From Mactromeris polynyma (lineage: Eukaryota > Mollusca > Bivalvia > Venerida > Mactridae), in the NCBI GenBank assembly GCA_032209605.1, contig JASFXZ010000005.1:31856905-31920904 (forward strand): DNA of 64,000 nucleotides, written 5' to 3'. Shown here piece after piece: positions 11,371 through 23,060 of the stretch. The notes under the pieces were generated by a model that was not told where the DNA came from, did not search any database, and saw only the letters and a program-made list of their open reading frames with translations. The translations under genes and the position numbers were made by a program. How positions within the stretch are numbered: position 1 is the first letter of the stretch; each line of letters opens with the position of its first letter.

Positions 11371-11534
11371 TGAAGAGAGATGAACCCTTACTCAAATACC
11401 TCATCTATAACTGAAGATGGATGAACCCTTACTCAAATACCTCATCTATAACTGAAGATGGATGAACCCTTACTCAAATACCTCATCTATAACTGAAGAT
11501 GGATGAACCCTTACTCCAATACCTCATCTATAAC
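11371..11534. repeat. 41-bp tandem repeat, 4 units
   Basis: Four near-identical 41-bp units contain GATGAACCCTTACTCAAATA followed by CCTCATCTATAACTGAA. The fourth unit has one change (CTCCAAT). Confidence 0.95.
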
Positions 11535-11720
11535 TGTCGTCTGATTTAACAATTTACAATCCTACCACTTTTTCATGCAAAATCTCCACGCTAGTGGCCT
11601 TGACATTCTCAATGTTATCAGCTTACACTGCCATGGATTTCCATATTGGTCTGTTCCAAACATTCTCAGGGTCAGATGTTCTCTGTTCATATACATACCA
11701 TACGATATTGAGGTCATGTT

Positions 11721-11895
11721 TGAAAGCACAGATGATTGTCACATGTACCATCCCTTTATCATTCTAGAGTTCTCTCCCTTTATCCCTTGTGTAGAATATG
11801 TATATAAGTATACGGTAAAAACTATGGAAGGGAAAAAGAAAGGGAGAGAACTCTAGAAGGGATAAATGGATAGAGCTTGTGACAATCTGCTTTCA
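11721..11895. mobile_element. MITE family B copy, long form
   Basis: TGAAAGCACAGATGATTGTC at the left matches the inverted GACAATCTGCTTTCA at the right. Both arms contain the CTCTAGAGTTCTCTCCCTTT-type tract, and the central spacer is longer than in other copies. Confidence 0.75.
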
Positions 11896-12007
11896 AAGTG
11901 ACACAATTAGTCTGAATCTGGGAAAGTCCTTGTATTTTATTTCTAAATTATTGTTTTTTCAGGAGCAAGAAAGATAAAGTGTATTTAGACGATAATACAC
12001 ATGAAAA

Positions 12008-12475
12008 GATTCCATGGAAATTCAAAGGAGTTTGAAGAAAATGTTATAGTTTTGTTTTGCTCATCTGTTGTTTGCGACGTATATGATGAACTGATCAACA
12101 TGTCAGGGAATGGTGCTTATTGTCACACTGGTCAGTTTGTGTATAGCTACATACATTCTGTTGTCTCAGTTTTTTTGAGACTGATAATTTTTACCAAAAT
12201 GTCTGCTATTATATAGCAGATTTAGTACAATTATTTTATACACAACATTCTATTGTGACATACACAAATGTTTGTGTAGAGTGACATTTGGACATAGATG
12301 ATCTCCATAAATTAGAAGATATTTTCGATGTATTCCATGGAAATTCAAAGGAGTCCGACGAAACTGCAAAAAATGTTTTTGCTTGTCCATTTAAGTGATG
12401 TTTCTGATATACCGATAAACATGACAGTACAGACAAAGTGCTTAGTGTCACATTGGTAGACATAGATTTTGTCCA
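12008..12475 (+). repeat. Diverged direct duplication, about 330-bp period
   Basis: TTCCATGGAAATTCAAAGGA occurs at about 12010 and again at about 12334. It is followed in both copies by related sequence ending in 'tgtcacactgg' and 'tgtcacattgg'. The copies have diverged by substitutions and small indels. No coding role found. Confidence 0.6.
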
Positions 12476-12783
12476 AAATTTGTCAACCGATATTTTTTAC
12501 TGATATAAAACAACATTCATGTATTATAATAAGCTATTAAATAGCAGATCATTAACAACGAATTGTGTTAAAAGTTTTAAAACTGATTTTATTCTCAACA
12601 TTTTAAGTGATGTATGTGAGGTAGTACAGAGTTACATTTGTATAAATATATATACAAGTATATAATTATAGTGTTTGAAGATTTTATAGAACATGCGACT
12701 CCTGCAGCTCCATGTTCGAGCCACACTTTGAGTCTGGTATGATAACATTGAACAAACTTCACACTCCATGAATTTAGCACAAG

Positions 12784-12872
12784 TACTGGTTGGTAACTCA
12801 GGAAGCTGATGTCCAGTGTGGTGAGTACATGTACTGGTTGGTAACCCAGGAAGCTGATGTCCAGTGTGGTTA
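12784..12872. repeat. Two-copy tandem repeat (about 48 bp)
   Basis: TACTGGTTGGTAACTCAGGA and the following AGCTGATGTCCAGTGTGGT occur twice in direct tandem with one change (CTCAGG versus CCCAGG). Confidence 0.85.
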
Positions 12873-13749
12873 GTATCAGTTGTCAGAACTGATTTGAAAT
12901 CCAGAAAATTAAAAACCTTTTTAAACCAAATCTGATAATGGGGAACTTTGAGGTACTGAAGTGTAACATTTAGGTTAGGCAGTCATAAAATGTCACTAAC
13001 ATTGAAAAGAAGTTCAGTGTGTTTCATCTTTCTGTCATTTATTGAAGTAATTGTGGTGTTCCACATGTTAGCAAATATTGATGATTACCTCACTCATAAT
13101 GCATTTCCCATTCTGTGTGATTATCAGACATTCATTGCATTGTGTGCTTAATTTCAAGCTGTTTAAATTTTTGTTGACATCTACAACAGCTTGAATGATA
13201 ACAAGATGCACATGTACGCCGGAGACACTGTTAAGCTCACAAACAACTTTACACATGCAGTCTCTGCTTAGCAGCCTGAGCCTTTAACTTATCTTACAGA
13301 ATCCTCCCCATTTCAGCTGATTTCCTCGGAGAAAAACTTCTAAAATAGTTAAAGTTTAAACAGTTTATTTGCATTAAGACCTACAGCCCATACACTGGTA
13401 TACATTTATTTATTTACAGATAATATGATACAACATAAGTGTTATTGATAAAAGCTACCAGATTTGGTCAGATATATGTATACCCATTAAGTTACAATAA
13501 TGTTGAATTCAATTAACTTTCGTGTGGATATTAATTTTTTATCTCCAACAGCCTGTAAGCATACCATGGTGATCATGCTCACTGGAGAATGCTATCATGT
13601 CTGCAACATACACATGTATATAATAAACAACTTTATACACTTCACCACCGTATCTCTTATTGTTGCAGGATGGCTACAGTACATTTTCTGCATTTAAACA
13701 ATAATTCCGACACAATTGTTACTGAATTGTTATGTATACTTGCAACTTC

Positions 13750-14390
13750 ATTAAAGAGAGTCGAATCTCTTCCCACAGATCTGTGTAATTTTGTTTACCA
13801 TCGTCATTTATTTTGTCGTTTTTCAGCATTTTTCAATGCAATATGCCTACTTCTAGGTACCTGCCAACAGGTGTATAATTGTTTATAAACAAGTATATAT
13901 CCATTGTTTTGCAGTTTAAATGGAGAAAAGTGTTCCTTTATGGTGCTGTAAGTCAGTGCATTTATGTATTTGATAATGTATGTATGACACGAGCATGCTG
14001 TTTAAGAAATGTACGTTACTTTACACTTCTCACAAATTTCATAAATTTACATTGTGTATTACGTTTATATGTGTACATATACAGAAGGAATTAATCATGA
14101 TCATGAAAAATGTTGTATGCCAAACTATAAGATTCGTTATCTAATAGTCACTTCACAGAGCCAAATCCTTGTGTACATATGGCGACAGTATTCAATATTC
14201 TGGATTTCATGAAATGATTAAATGTCAGGTACTTAATATTCATGATGCTCCACTATGTTCAAATTTCTTCCATGGACACAAAAAATAATGTAGTGAAAGA
14301 TTTAAATACTTGTGTGACTTCATGGAAGAGAGTCGAATCTCTTCTCAAGATCTGTGTAATTTTGTTTACCATTGTCATACATTTTGTTGT
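13750..14390 (+). repeat. Direct duplication, copies about 585 bp apart
   Basis: GAGAGTCGAATCTCTTCCCA followed by GATCTGTGTAATTTTGTTTA near 13755 recurs with few changes near 14330. This suggests an old segmental duplication in the intergenic region. Confidence 0.7.
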
Positions 14391-15650
14391 TTTTTTCTGA
14401 ACAAAGGGCTTTGTTGCTAATTGATATATTTTGTCTCCAATCTACAAGTCTGAAATCTTTCATGAAATCCTGTCCAGTATTTAGCCAATTTATTTGTCTT
14501 TTAATTCATCATGCACTTTATGTATAAATCAATGATAATGTGATAAAATGTGAGTAATAACTTGGAATAACTGTATACATGTACATATGAAATATTTTTT
14601 GTTGAGCAATGCTTTCATTCCTTTTTTTGTGCAATATGAAATAAAGAATGCAACAATACCAGTAGTTTGTTACGTTTTTACTCCAGAATCATCTGCTACT
14701 GTTCTTCAGCATTACCTTTTGCTCCTTACAAGAATATCAGAGTCTGTCAGGTGTATTAGATTACTTGGAATGGTCCTATGCTGTACACAGAGTGACATCA
14801 CTACAGAACTCTATATTAATGACTATGTTTCTAAATAAAGAACACAGTCATCGCTGTATTATAAAACATCAGCAAACCAAAAAATAACCAAAAGGATCCA
14901 CCCCTGATCATGTATTACACAAGTCATCTTCTGAGCCAAGGACTGCAACAAATAACTACACATATTCACATGTAACCTTTCATTTTTTGATCAATTAAGT
15001 TCATGTTTTGGCAAAGGAAAGTGTACCAATGTTAACATGGCTGCATAAAGTAGTTTAAAGCACTATACATTATTAATCTGCCATAGAGGTATGAATATAC
15101 ATGTACACGTATTTAAATGTCAATGACTTCCATACATCACATATGTCAAGTCAATTTTAAAAAGAGCTAGATCAGTAAATCATGCTAAAAATCACAACCC
15201 ACAGCAGTTTAAGCATGACTAAACATTTAGAAGGAAACGCACAAAAATCTTGTTCAAGAACACCAAACTAATCAAGGAGGTTTAGTGGTCAAGTGCCCCA
15301 GGCTCCTCATCTGAATGCAAGCCCGTCGTAGAGCCATGTTTGATAACACTCCACAATCCCCCAGTGCAGTGCAAACACTAATGTCTTAATAGTAACCAAG
15401 CACAAACTTGTTTCACTATTGATTTAAAATAAATAAGTGCAAGCTAACAGAAATTTTACAGAGAACAGATCATGCGATCAACATGTTTGTTCCAAAAGTT
15501 CAATGTCGGACCTATAAACATCTACGTTGTGTCTGACGAGCAGCTTTTCTTTAATTTATGCTATCACTGTTGCAATATTGTGATCATCCAGTGCCTAATG
15601 AATGCAGGTACAAACAGCATCAATACAAACAGTGTTGCCTAGGTATTTAA

Positions 15651-16803
15651 TCATGATTTGGTTTCGACATCTTGTCCTGATTTCATAATAATTTCAATAT
15701 CATCATTTTCAGTAGCAACATATCGAGCTTGTTCTCCCCTTTCCTCCAATATATCTTCAATGTTTCTGAAAACAAAAATCAATCTGTGTATTAAATTTTA
15801 GTAAGCTACACTTGCAGAATGTTTAAAATGTATGTGCAGGTCTCCAGACAGAGAAGGATGATCACACAACAATGTGGCTGAAATGAAGATACAAATGACA
15901 AATCAATTTTAACTGGAACACACTATGGTCCCTGATTTCAACAAAATGTTCTCAATATTTTTCAAGGATGTACCTTCCTGGAATTATCAGTTAGATTTTA
16001 CAACACAAATGTCCAATACATATTTCAAGTTGACATTCAGAAGCAATATTTGAGCATATGAAAGAAGTGGGATTAACATTTGCATTTACTCGATCTACTA
16101 CAGATATCAAGCAGGAAATGCAACCACGAAAACCACTATATCTGACATTCATTGATAATTCTGATCAACAAATTGGTCAGGTTGGAATTTGTATTTGAAT
16201 TCATGATTGGTAAAATCCGAAATACATAGTACACTAACCAAGCATTATTTACCCATTTTTATAGTTGAAATAATAACCTCATACAGAGACATTAAACAGA
16301 TAAGTATGTACAACCTACCTTTTACCAACATCTTCAAACCAGCCAAGGTTGTCTGCAATCAGATGTTTATTTTGACATCCTTCACATGTGACAATAACTA
16401 TTCCTTCTTCATACGTCTTTTTAGAGAACATGTGACTATTTCTAGTATTACAGACTTTACATGTGTAAGCCAGAAACTTCTTGGTTTCCAACTTTTTATC
16501 AAGAGTTGTGGGACCTGAATCAGTAATAGTTTTTGAGTTGTCATCAGATGACAGAAGAAAGTATCTAGAAGTGGAAAATGTTCTTCCGGAAGAATAATCA
16601 GGCAATCCCTTCCCCTGAAATAGATCCTTACTATTCACTGATTTGAATACCAGCGAATTTGCAACTTGTCTTTGAAGTACACACTTTTCTGTATGATGAA
16701 ATACTAATGAACAATTCCGAATGAATATTGCGTTAGTTTTCAAGTTTGTAACATTTCCTCTTCCAAGCAACATTCGTAACGGTATCTTTCCAAGAGTTGC
16801 CAT
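15651..16803 (-). CDS. DNLZ: DNLZ / Zim17-like DNL zinc finger protein (Hsp70 escort)
   Basis: Two exons, 16319-16803 and 15651-15765, are joined in phase 2 and encode 199 residues. The protein is a zinc-binding partner that keeps mitochondrial Hsp70 soluble in the matrix. The zinc site is C115-x2-C118 and C140-x2-C143, within [10 protein letters not shown] and [19 protein letters not shown]; the signature [10 protein letters not shown] is intact. Exon 2 supplies the conserved [11 protein letters not shown] helix and an acidic tail. Residues 1 to about 85 are basic, hydroxylated and nearly acid-free, as expected of a mitochondrial presequence. Donor (AG|GTAGGT) and acceptor (TGTTTTCAG) are good. 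Start chosen: Met at 16803 ([16 protein letters not shown]); an in-frame Met at 16848 is also possible and would leave only 81 bp to the COQ4 ATG. Divergent from COQ4. Identification is near certain. Confidence 0.95.
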
Positions 16804-16929
16804 TCTGTAAAACTGATTAACACCACTCGAAATAGAATAAAACAACAAGATGACAAGTGTGTCCTTGTTTACTATATCTGTTTCATGCTGTTTCCGTCAC
16901 AACTGCGCATGCGCTGAGAAATATCGAAA
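16804..16929. promoter_or_regulatory. Shared bidirectional promoter of DNLZ and COQ4
   Basis: Only 126 bp separate the two start codons, so both transcripts must start within or just beside this segment. There is no TATA box in an expected place. The most prominent element is the NRF-1-type palindrome described separately. Both products are mitochondrial, which fits co-regulation (inference). Confidence 0.75.
16904..16915. promoter_or_regulatory. NRF-1-type binding site
   Basis: TGCGCATGCGCT contains the perfect palindrome GCGCATGCGC and matches the NRF-1 consensus YGCGCAYGCGCR at all but the last base. NRF-1 (erect wing / P3A2 family in invertebrates) regulates many nuclear genes for mitochondrial proteins. 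The site is 15 bp upstream of the COQ4 ATG and 100 bp upstream of the DNLZ ATG at 16803, so it could serve both genes. Confidence 0.7.
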
Positions 16930-19900
16930 ATGAAACGAGCTGTCAGTTACGCCAAATACTCTCAACTGAGATCGTTATTGAAATCAACTAACGTTATAAA
17001 TGAAGCAGTTAAAAGAGTTCTATCAGTGTCTGCAAACACAGGTGACTAACTCATCTGTCTTTTCGATGCTACTTTGATTTTCTCGTTTTCGTGTCCTTCG
17101 CCGGTGAATATTTCTAACGGTGTTAGCATAAACTATTATTCGTTCATAATATCCTTATCTAAATAACATTTTATTTTGGCTTTCTATGGAATATGTCTGG
17201 TAGTTTAGAAGAACTCCGCGCACAGAATTGTCAATATTAGTCTCTTCACTCTCTTTTTTTTATTATACCTTTACATGCACTGTAAACTTCATCTGTTCTA
17301 ACAAATTGATGGCATATTTCTTAATACTGTGTTGCATTCTCAACAATTCAATTAATGAATTATTTATATATCTAAATGTATTGCTTAATTTTAGCACTGA
17401 GTTATTAAGATGTATTGATAGCATATAAAGTATCGATTACTGGACGGCTATGCAAACCATATAGGACAGGTTACCTGTCCAGTAACCAGATCGCTGGGCT
17501 CTGACTTGTAAAAACATTATTGGTTTAAGAAGATTCACTTGCTGTGAGTTTGGAACCTTGTGACGTATAGTCACTCAACAGCAAACTGTCTGATATAAAA
17601 CAAATGATAGTAGATTTTTACCAGGCAACTGTTCAGTAAGTTTCAAGGTAATTGTTTCTGGCAAAGTAGAGGTGCAATCGGGTAGAAATCTCATGCATAT
17701 TAGATTTAGAGCTCGAGCTGTCTTTGATTATCGATACATGTACATTTTAAACAATCGATACTCGCAATATGAATAATAAATACATGAACATGCATTAAAC
17801 AACTAAAATTGCCCAAAACAAAAGTGGAAGCTGGCGTGCTGTCGAAAATTGAAAATTATTCTAATTTTTCTTATTAATTTTGCATTTATTTATACTTCAT
17901 AATGGTTAGGGCCAACAAGGTGGTCAAAGTAAGACATAAGCTTGTAAAATACTAGAAATGAATATATATATGAAATCTTGAACTGCAAACAGGTAAGTGC
18001 CAGTTTAGTTAATAACAATACTAGATAGGTCGATGAATACTTGATAGCTATGAACTAAATACCATGTCTTTGTTGATAGGTTGATTTATCATTGATATTT
18101 CTCATCTTATATATCGTTATTGTTGATATGCAGTTTGCCAAATTACCAAATATGCATTTAGATTGATAGAGATTAAAAAAATCATTTGTTTTACAGAATC
18201 TGCTCAGGATGATGTTGGTGAAGAAACTATATCTGGGAAAGAAAGATATCGTGGACATCGACCTACATCATTGTTCCAGAAAGTTCTTCTTACAGCTGGT
18301 TCTGCTGGAATGTCTTTGTTAGACCCATCCAGGGGAGGTAAGTCAAGCAAATTTATTGTAAATTACTCCAGGGGAGGTAAGTCCAGCAGATTTATTGTAA
18401 ATTACTCCAGGGGAGGTAAGTCCAGCAGATTTATTGTAAGATCAATGTAGGGGAGTTAAGTACTGCACATTTATTGAAGATGTTCCAGCAGAGGTAAGTA
18501 CATGTACTGCACATTTATTGAAGATATTCCAGGGGAGGCAAGTACTGCACATTTATTGTCAGATCAATGTAGGGGAGGTAAGTACTGCACATTTATTGAA
18601 GATATTCCAGCGGAGGTAAGTACTGCACATTTATTGAAGATATTCCAGGCAAGGCAAGTACTGCATATTTATTGTAAGATTGCTGTAGGGGAGGTAAGTA
18701 CTGCACATTTATTGAAGATATTCCAGGGGAGGTAAGTACTGCACATTTATTGAAGATATTCCAGGGGAGGTAAGTACTGCACATTTATTGAAGATATTCC
18801 AGGGGAGGTAAGTACTGCACATTTATTGAAGATATTCCAGGGGAGGCAAGTACTGCACATTTATTGAAGATATTCCAGGGGAGGCAAGTACTGCACATTT
18901 ATTGAAGATATTCCAGGGGAGGCAAGTACTGCACATTTATTGTAAGATTGCTGTAGGGGAGGTGAGTCATGTCTGTTCATTATTAGATCTGCCCATGGGA
19001 GTAAAGTCCCATCGGATCATTGTTTGATACGTGATCAAGGTAGGCATGTTGTTAGATCAAGGTAGGGAAGGTAAGTATGTAGTTCATTGCTTGAAGTGCC
19101 TAGGGAGTTATATCAGGTCATATTACTGTCTTGATTTTTTATATGTTTCAAGTACAGTCGAACCTCGTTCATTCAAATTCATTGGGTCAGAAATTTAATT
19201 ACGAATAATTCATGGTTTCAAACAGCCCATTTCATTTTAATGTGCCTAAGAAAATACATCAGGACCTGATATTTTTCCCCAAGTATTTGGGTTGTCAAAT
19301 AAACAAGGTCAGACTGTATTAGAACAATAGAAAGCACTAACCTAGCAAGCTGAAAGTGTTGAGAATTATTCTGTCACACAGTGTTAAACTATTGATTCGT
19401 AAGTTATTGATTACTCAAATACTTAGTTAACTGACAAGTATTTATGCATGGTAACTATGAGATATTTAGCTTTAAAACAAATAAACTCTTCAGACTTTTT
19501 CTTTGGACAAGATAATACACTGATAGTGTTGTCTTCTATGACTTGAACATTTGATTTTAGTCTTCTAGATAGAGGCAACTTTATATAACATTGACATGGT
19601 GTTTATATATTTATTGTATGCTAACAATTTCAGATATGATTGCTACACTGGGTGATGTGACTGCATCTTCTGCATTACAATTCATTAAGAAGAAAATGGA
19701 GGAAGATCCAGTAGGTCAGCAAATATTGAGGTAATTGTTACATTTATATTGTAGGACATGTATTGTATGTTACACTCTTAGTTCCAGATTTGTTGCTTTC
19801 AAGTTTGATTTGGATTTTAGGCTGAAAAGATGGGTTTATATTATCATCATAAAATGTCATCATGTTGATGCAGTGTCATCAGGGTGATTAAAATATAGAG

Positions 19901-21414
19901 AATATTTGTATGTTTCGGTGTACGATCAAAAAGCTCATGTATTGAGCCGTATGAGAGAGGTTGAAAAAGCTCAGTATTTTGTCTTATATCAGTTTATATT
20001 TGTTGTACATAGGGAAAAGCCAGAGATCAATACAAGTACTGTATCCATTGATTACCTTGGTAACCTGCCTAGTAACACTTTTGGTAAAGAATACTGGAGG
20101 TTCCTATCTAGACATGTAAGTATATTATATTATACAGTTTGTCATTTACTACAGTGTTTTAAGGCTTTTCATTCATCATACAAAATTATAGATATTACAA
20201 GTTATAACTTATACGAATCACTGTTTGGCTGTATTCTGGGTTTCTGACTAGTACTTGCACCTAATATAGGGCTTTTGAAGAGCCAGGAAAAATATTGCCC
20301 TTGGCAGGATTCTAACTGAACACCTCTAGATCAGGATTTGTGCACTCTACATCTAGACCACCATGCCTCCCTGAATACCCTTGAAACATGGACAGTTGAA
20401 AAGCTTGTCCTTATAACTTTGATTTGTCAACAATTTTGAATTTGTATTGACATTATGGTTTCTTGATGGTTTAATAAAATTTAGGGAACAAATTAATTCC
20501 AGGGGTTTTCACCAGATGCTCGACTTCCTGTACACTACGTTGATGATCCAGATTTAGTTTATGTGATGTTACGATATCGTCAATGTCATGATCTGTTTCA
20601 TACAGTACTTGGCATGAAGCCAAATATGTTAGGTGAATGTGCAGTGAAGTGGGTGGAGGCATTACAGACTGGTTTACCTATGTGTACTGCTGGTGCTATG
20701 TTTGGTCCACTTAGACTGGGTCCTATGTAAGTATTACTACTCTTCTCTCTACTTGTGTAAGGTAATAAGTGGCTACAGGGTTGGAAACCAACGTTTTACA
20801 CCAAAAACTCACCTTTTCAGGTCTCTAGACCGAGATCAAACAAGAATTTATTATAGAAGTTTACACAATTCCTCTAATTGGAAATTATTTTATGATTTTA
20901 TTTTTTATCTGAATATTATGCTCGATTTTGTTTTTGATATAGAAGAGTATAGTACAGTCAATATCAGTTGTTAAATGCTAAACCAGAGGCCAAAAATGTA
21001 TTAATACCTACTCTAAAGTCATTGATAAATGTGGGCATGAAATTCAGTTTGGCCAAAAACAGCTTCATGTCAATCATAACGCCTTGTAATTATGGGTTTG
21101 ACATTTTGATATTTAAATATGCCTGTGCCTCTCAACTAAAAAATGACTTTATTCAGAACCATTGACAGTCTTATTCCTCAGGTTTCGCTGTACATATACT
21201 TATTTACTGTTAAAATATATATTGTTTTCATTATAGCCACAGACAGAAGTATATATCAGAATATATGCCCTGGGCGATACGAAACGGACAGAATGGGAAA
21301 ATGTTGATGTGTGTATACTTTGAGAAACATTGGGAACGAGATTTGCAAGAACTAAGAGAGGAATTAAACATAGAACCTCCACCAGAGATACCATACCCTG
21401 ATGATGACAAGTGA
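16930..21414 (+). CDS. COQ4: COQ4, ubiquinone biosynthesis protein
   Basis: Six exons (16930-17041, 18197-18337, 19634-19730, 20013-20115, 20503-20726, 21237-21414) join in consistent phases to give 284 residues. COQ4 works at the matrix face of the inner mitochondrial membrane in the CoQ synthome; recent work assigns it a role in decarboxylation and hydroxylation of the ring. The zinc-ligand signature HDxxH-x11-E is present as H180-D-L-F-H184 and E196. Other family blocks are [30 protein letters not shown] [34 protein letters not shown] and [10 protein letters not shown]. Exon 1 ([19 protein letters not shown]) is a basic amphipathic presequence. Length is close to the human protein (265). 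The start is the first ATG after the shared promoter. Intron 2 is unusual: its donor belongs to a tandem array (separate entry). An AATAAA lies at 21726. Confidence 0.97.
17464..17480. repeat. Short palindrome in COQ4 intron 1
   Basis: GGACAGGTTACCTGTCC is a 17-base palindrome with one central base. 'ttactggac' and 'ccagtaac' flank it in partly matching order. It may be a remnant of a foldback element. Confidence 0.5.
18328..18985 (+). repeat. Minisatellite carrying the COQ4 exon 2 splice donor
   Basis: About 17 units of 36-44 bp (commonly 38) each contain a version of TCCAGGGGAGGTAAGT followed by an ATTTATTG segment. The first unit straddles the exon 2 / intron 2 border at 18337/18338. Perfect GAG|GTAAGT donors recur at 18377, 18416, 18494, 18578, 18616, 18694, 18732, 18770 and 18808. 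Other units have GCAAGT or GTTAAG. Decayed units continue to about 19110. The first two extra units are 39 bp, so using their donors would add 13 or 26 residues in frame; a stop codon closes this frame at about 18450. Confidence 0.93.
19155..19316. mobile_element. MITE family C copy (pogo/Tigger-like termini)
   Basis: CAGTCGAACCTCGTTCATTC at the left and the inverted AAGGTCAGACTG at the right are flanked on both sides by TA, the expected target duplication for Tc1/mariner-pogo elements. The interior carries AAGAAAATACATCAGGACCT. It lies in COQ4 intron 2. Three related copies are at 24818, 33570 and 46431. Confidence 0.8.
20281..20374 (-). mobile_element. tRNA-derived SINE remnant (COQ4 intron 4)
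   Basis: Read on the minus strand, it has GGAGGCATGGTGGTCTAGAT (A-box-like) and GTTCAGTTAGAATCCTGCC (B-box-like with an insertion), the usual head of tRNA-derived SINEs. It does not fold as a working tRNA. Confidence 0.5.
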
Positions 21415-21745
21415 TTATACAGTCTTAGCTATTTTTTTTATTTTTTGTTTGTATTTTGCATGTATCATGTGATAGATAGTTATAAGCAGAGTGAGTTGTC
21501 GTCACAGACATGTTTTGTTAGGCTGAAAATGTATAAGATAAAACACAGTTATGGAATTTATTAAAGATTTTTTCTATAAATGAAAAGTATGAATTGCATT
21601 TAAACATTTTATTGGTAGTCGTTTAGTGAAGATGTCAGATAAGGAATCAGTTATTTATTTCTGCTATGTATTTTATTCAAGATTTGTTATTGCCATGTCT
21701 ATTGGGTGCAGTTGATGTTTTATGAAATAAAAATCATCAAAACTT
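21415..21745 (+). other. COQ4 3' untranslated region
   Basis: This AT-rich segment after the COQ4 stop contains AATAAA at 21726-21731, followed by T-rich sequence, a plausible poly(A) signal. Confidence 0.6.
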
Positions 21746-21994
21746 TTTCTGTTTCTTTTGTCTTTTAAGAAGTTGGTATCATATAAAATTGATTGTAAAC
21801 AATTACAGCCTGAATGATGTACATGATATGTGAAGTGCTCCTTGCTTTTCATTGATGATTATACTGAATCTTACGCAAATGACTTCTCAATGAAAATACC
21901 TTGTTGCTATCGTTCGTGATAGTCAGCACAGAAATGCTGAACAATGGACAAAATGATATTTAGTTATTTCAGACTTTAAAAGCCTTGTTCAATG

Positions 21995-22148
21995 AGGGCT
22001 ATTCCAGGAAAGTCTCCCTGCGGGAACGAACGACAGTCGAAAGTAAGGGGACCACCAACAGAATTTTAATTGGTTTTAGACCTGCCCAACCAAGGTAATT
22101 TTAATTGGTTGTTGTTCCTACCCTCCAGGGATGTTTGGAATGGCCCTT
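21995..22148. mobile_element. Foldback MITE (AGGGCYATTCCA termini)
   Basis: AGGGCTATTCCAGGAAAGTC at the left pairs with the inverted end TGTTTGGAATGGCCCT. The similarity extends about 40 bp inward (CTCCCTG / CCAGGGA). Two internal copies of AATTTTAATTGGTT are present. Confidence 0.7.
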
Positions 22149-22973
22149 AATTACAGCTATAAGTTGATCTAACCAGTGTCTCTGGGTTGTCAACCAGTAC
22201 TAAACTGTTTTTCTATAAATAACTGACAACTTTCTCTCATGAATCAGGTGTATGACGAATGACTTCAGATGTTCTTCAGTCAAATCGTAACATGAGAAAC
22301 CACATTATACAAGGACCTTGGAACATACATCAGTCCTTACTGAGGGTGAACAAAAGATGAGCAAAGTCGTGTATTTAGTACATAAATATATTACTTCATA
22401 TAAAAGTGTACAAGAACATTAAAATATCACACTGTGTTAAAAAATACTAGTACAATGTTCCACCGAACAAGATCTATATATCACAATAATGTCACGCTGT
22501 ATAAAATGTAGACGGAGCAAAAAAATTGTGTCTGTATGAAAAATACTGTATGCTTTTATATCGAGGGTGGTGTGTATGACAATGGATACCGCGATCACAA
22601 ATAAAGATTGGGGATTACAGCAGTTATATGCTGATGCCCTAAAAGTATAAAATTACAGTTTGGACGGTTAATGACAGGTACAAGCATTAGTAGTCTAATT
22701 GATTAGACAAAGAAAAAGATCCTTCGACGAATTGTAAACTCAGAAAACAGTCTCAAAGTAAGTATCTCTATAATAATAGATATCCACATAAAAGTGTCCT
22801 TGATGTAATGTAAGGAGATAGTTGTAATGACGCGAATGATAAAGCCGCAAAATCGACGGCGTTACAAAAACGTGCACCGTTTTGTTTGCAAACATTCTAG
22901 GATATATTTACACAAAGTTACTAAAACTGCAAGATGCTGAAGTTAATTTTTTTTTAAATATTTCTGTCGCAAG

Positions 22974-23060
22974 CTTTATATGTACATATACTATAGAATG
23001 GACAAAGGGAGATAACTCTAGAAAAGATAAAGGGAGGTTATAGTCACAACAACCTGTGAT
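22974..23060. mobile_element. MITE family B, half element
   Basis: Only one arm is preserved: an AT-rich centre, GGACAAAGGGAGATAACTCT, then a diverged end (GTCACAACAACCTGTGA). Confidence 0.6.

Larger units (their letters stand above)
7704..15650. other. Intergenic DNA between XPR1 and DNLZ
   Basis: I found no convincing exon here on either strand. Short open frames lack recognisable domains or paired splice sites. The stretch holds MITE copies (near 8057, 9870, 10359, 11721), a 41-bp tandem array, and two pairs of diverged duplications (near 12008/12338 and 13750/14330). Confidence 0.6.

Noticed and set aside
18055..18258. Minus-strand open frame over COQ4 exon 2
   Set aside because: It is the antisense of a confidently identified exon.
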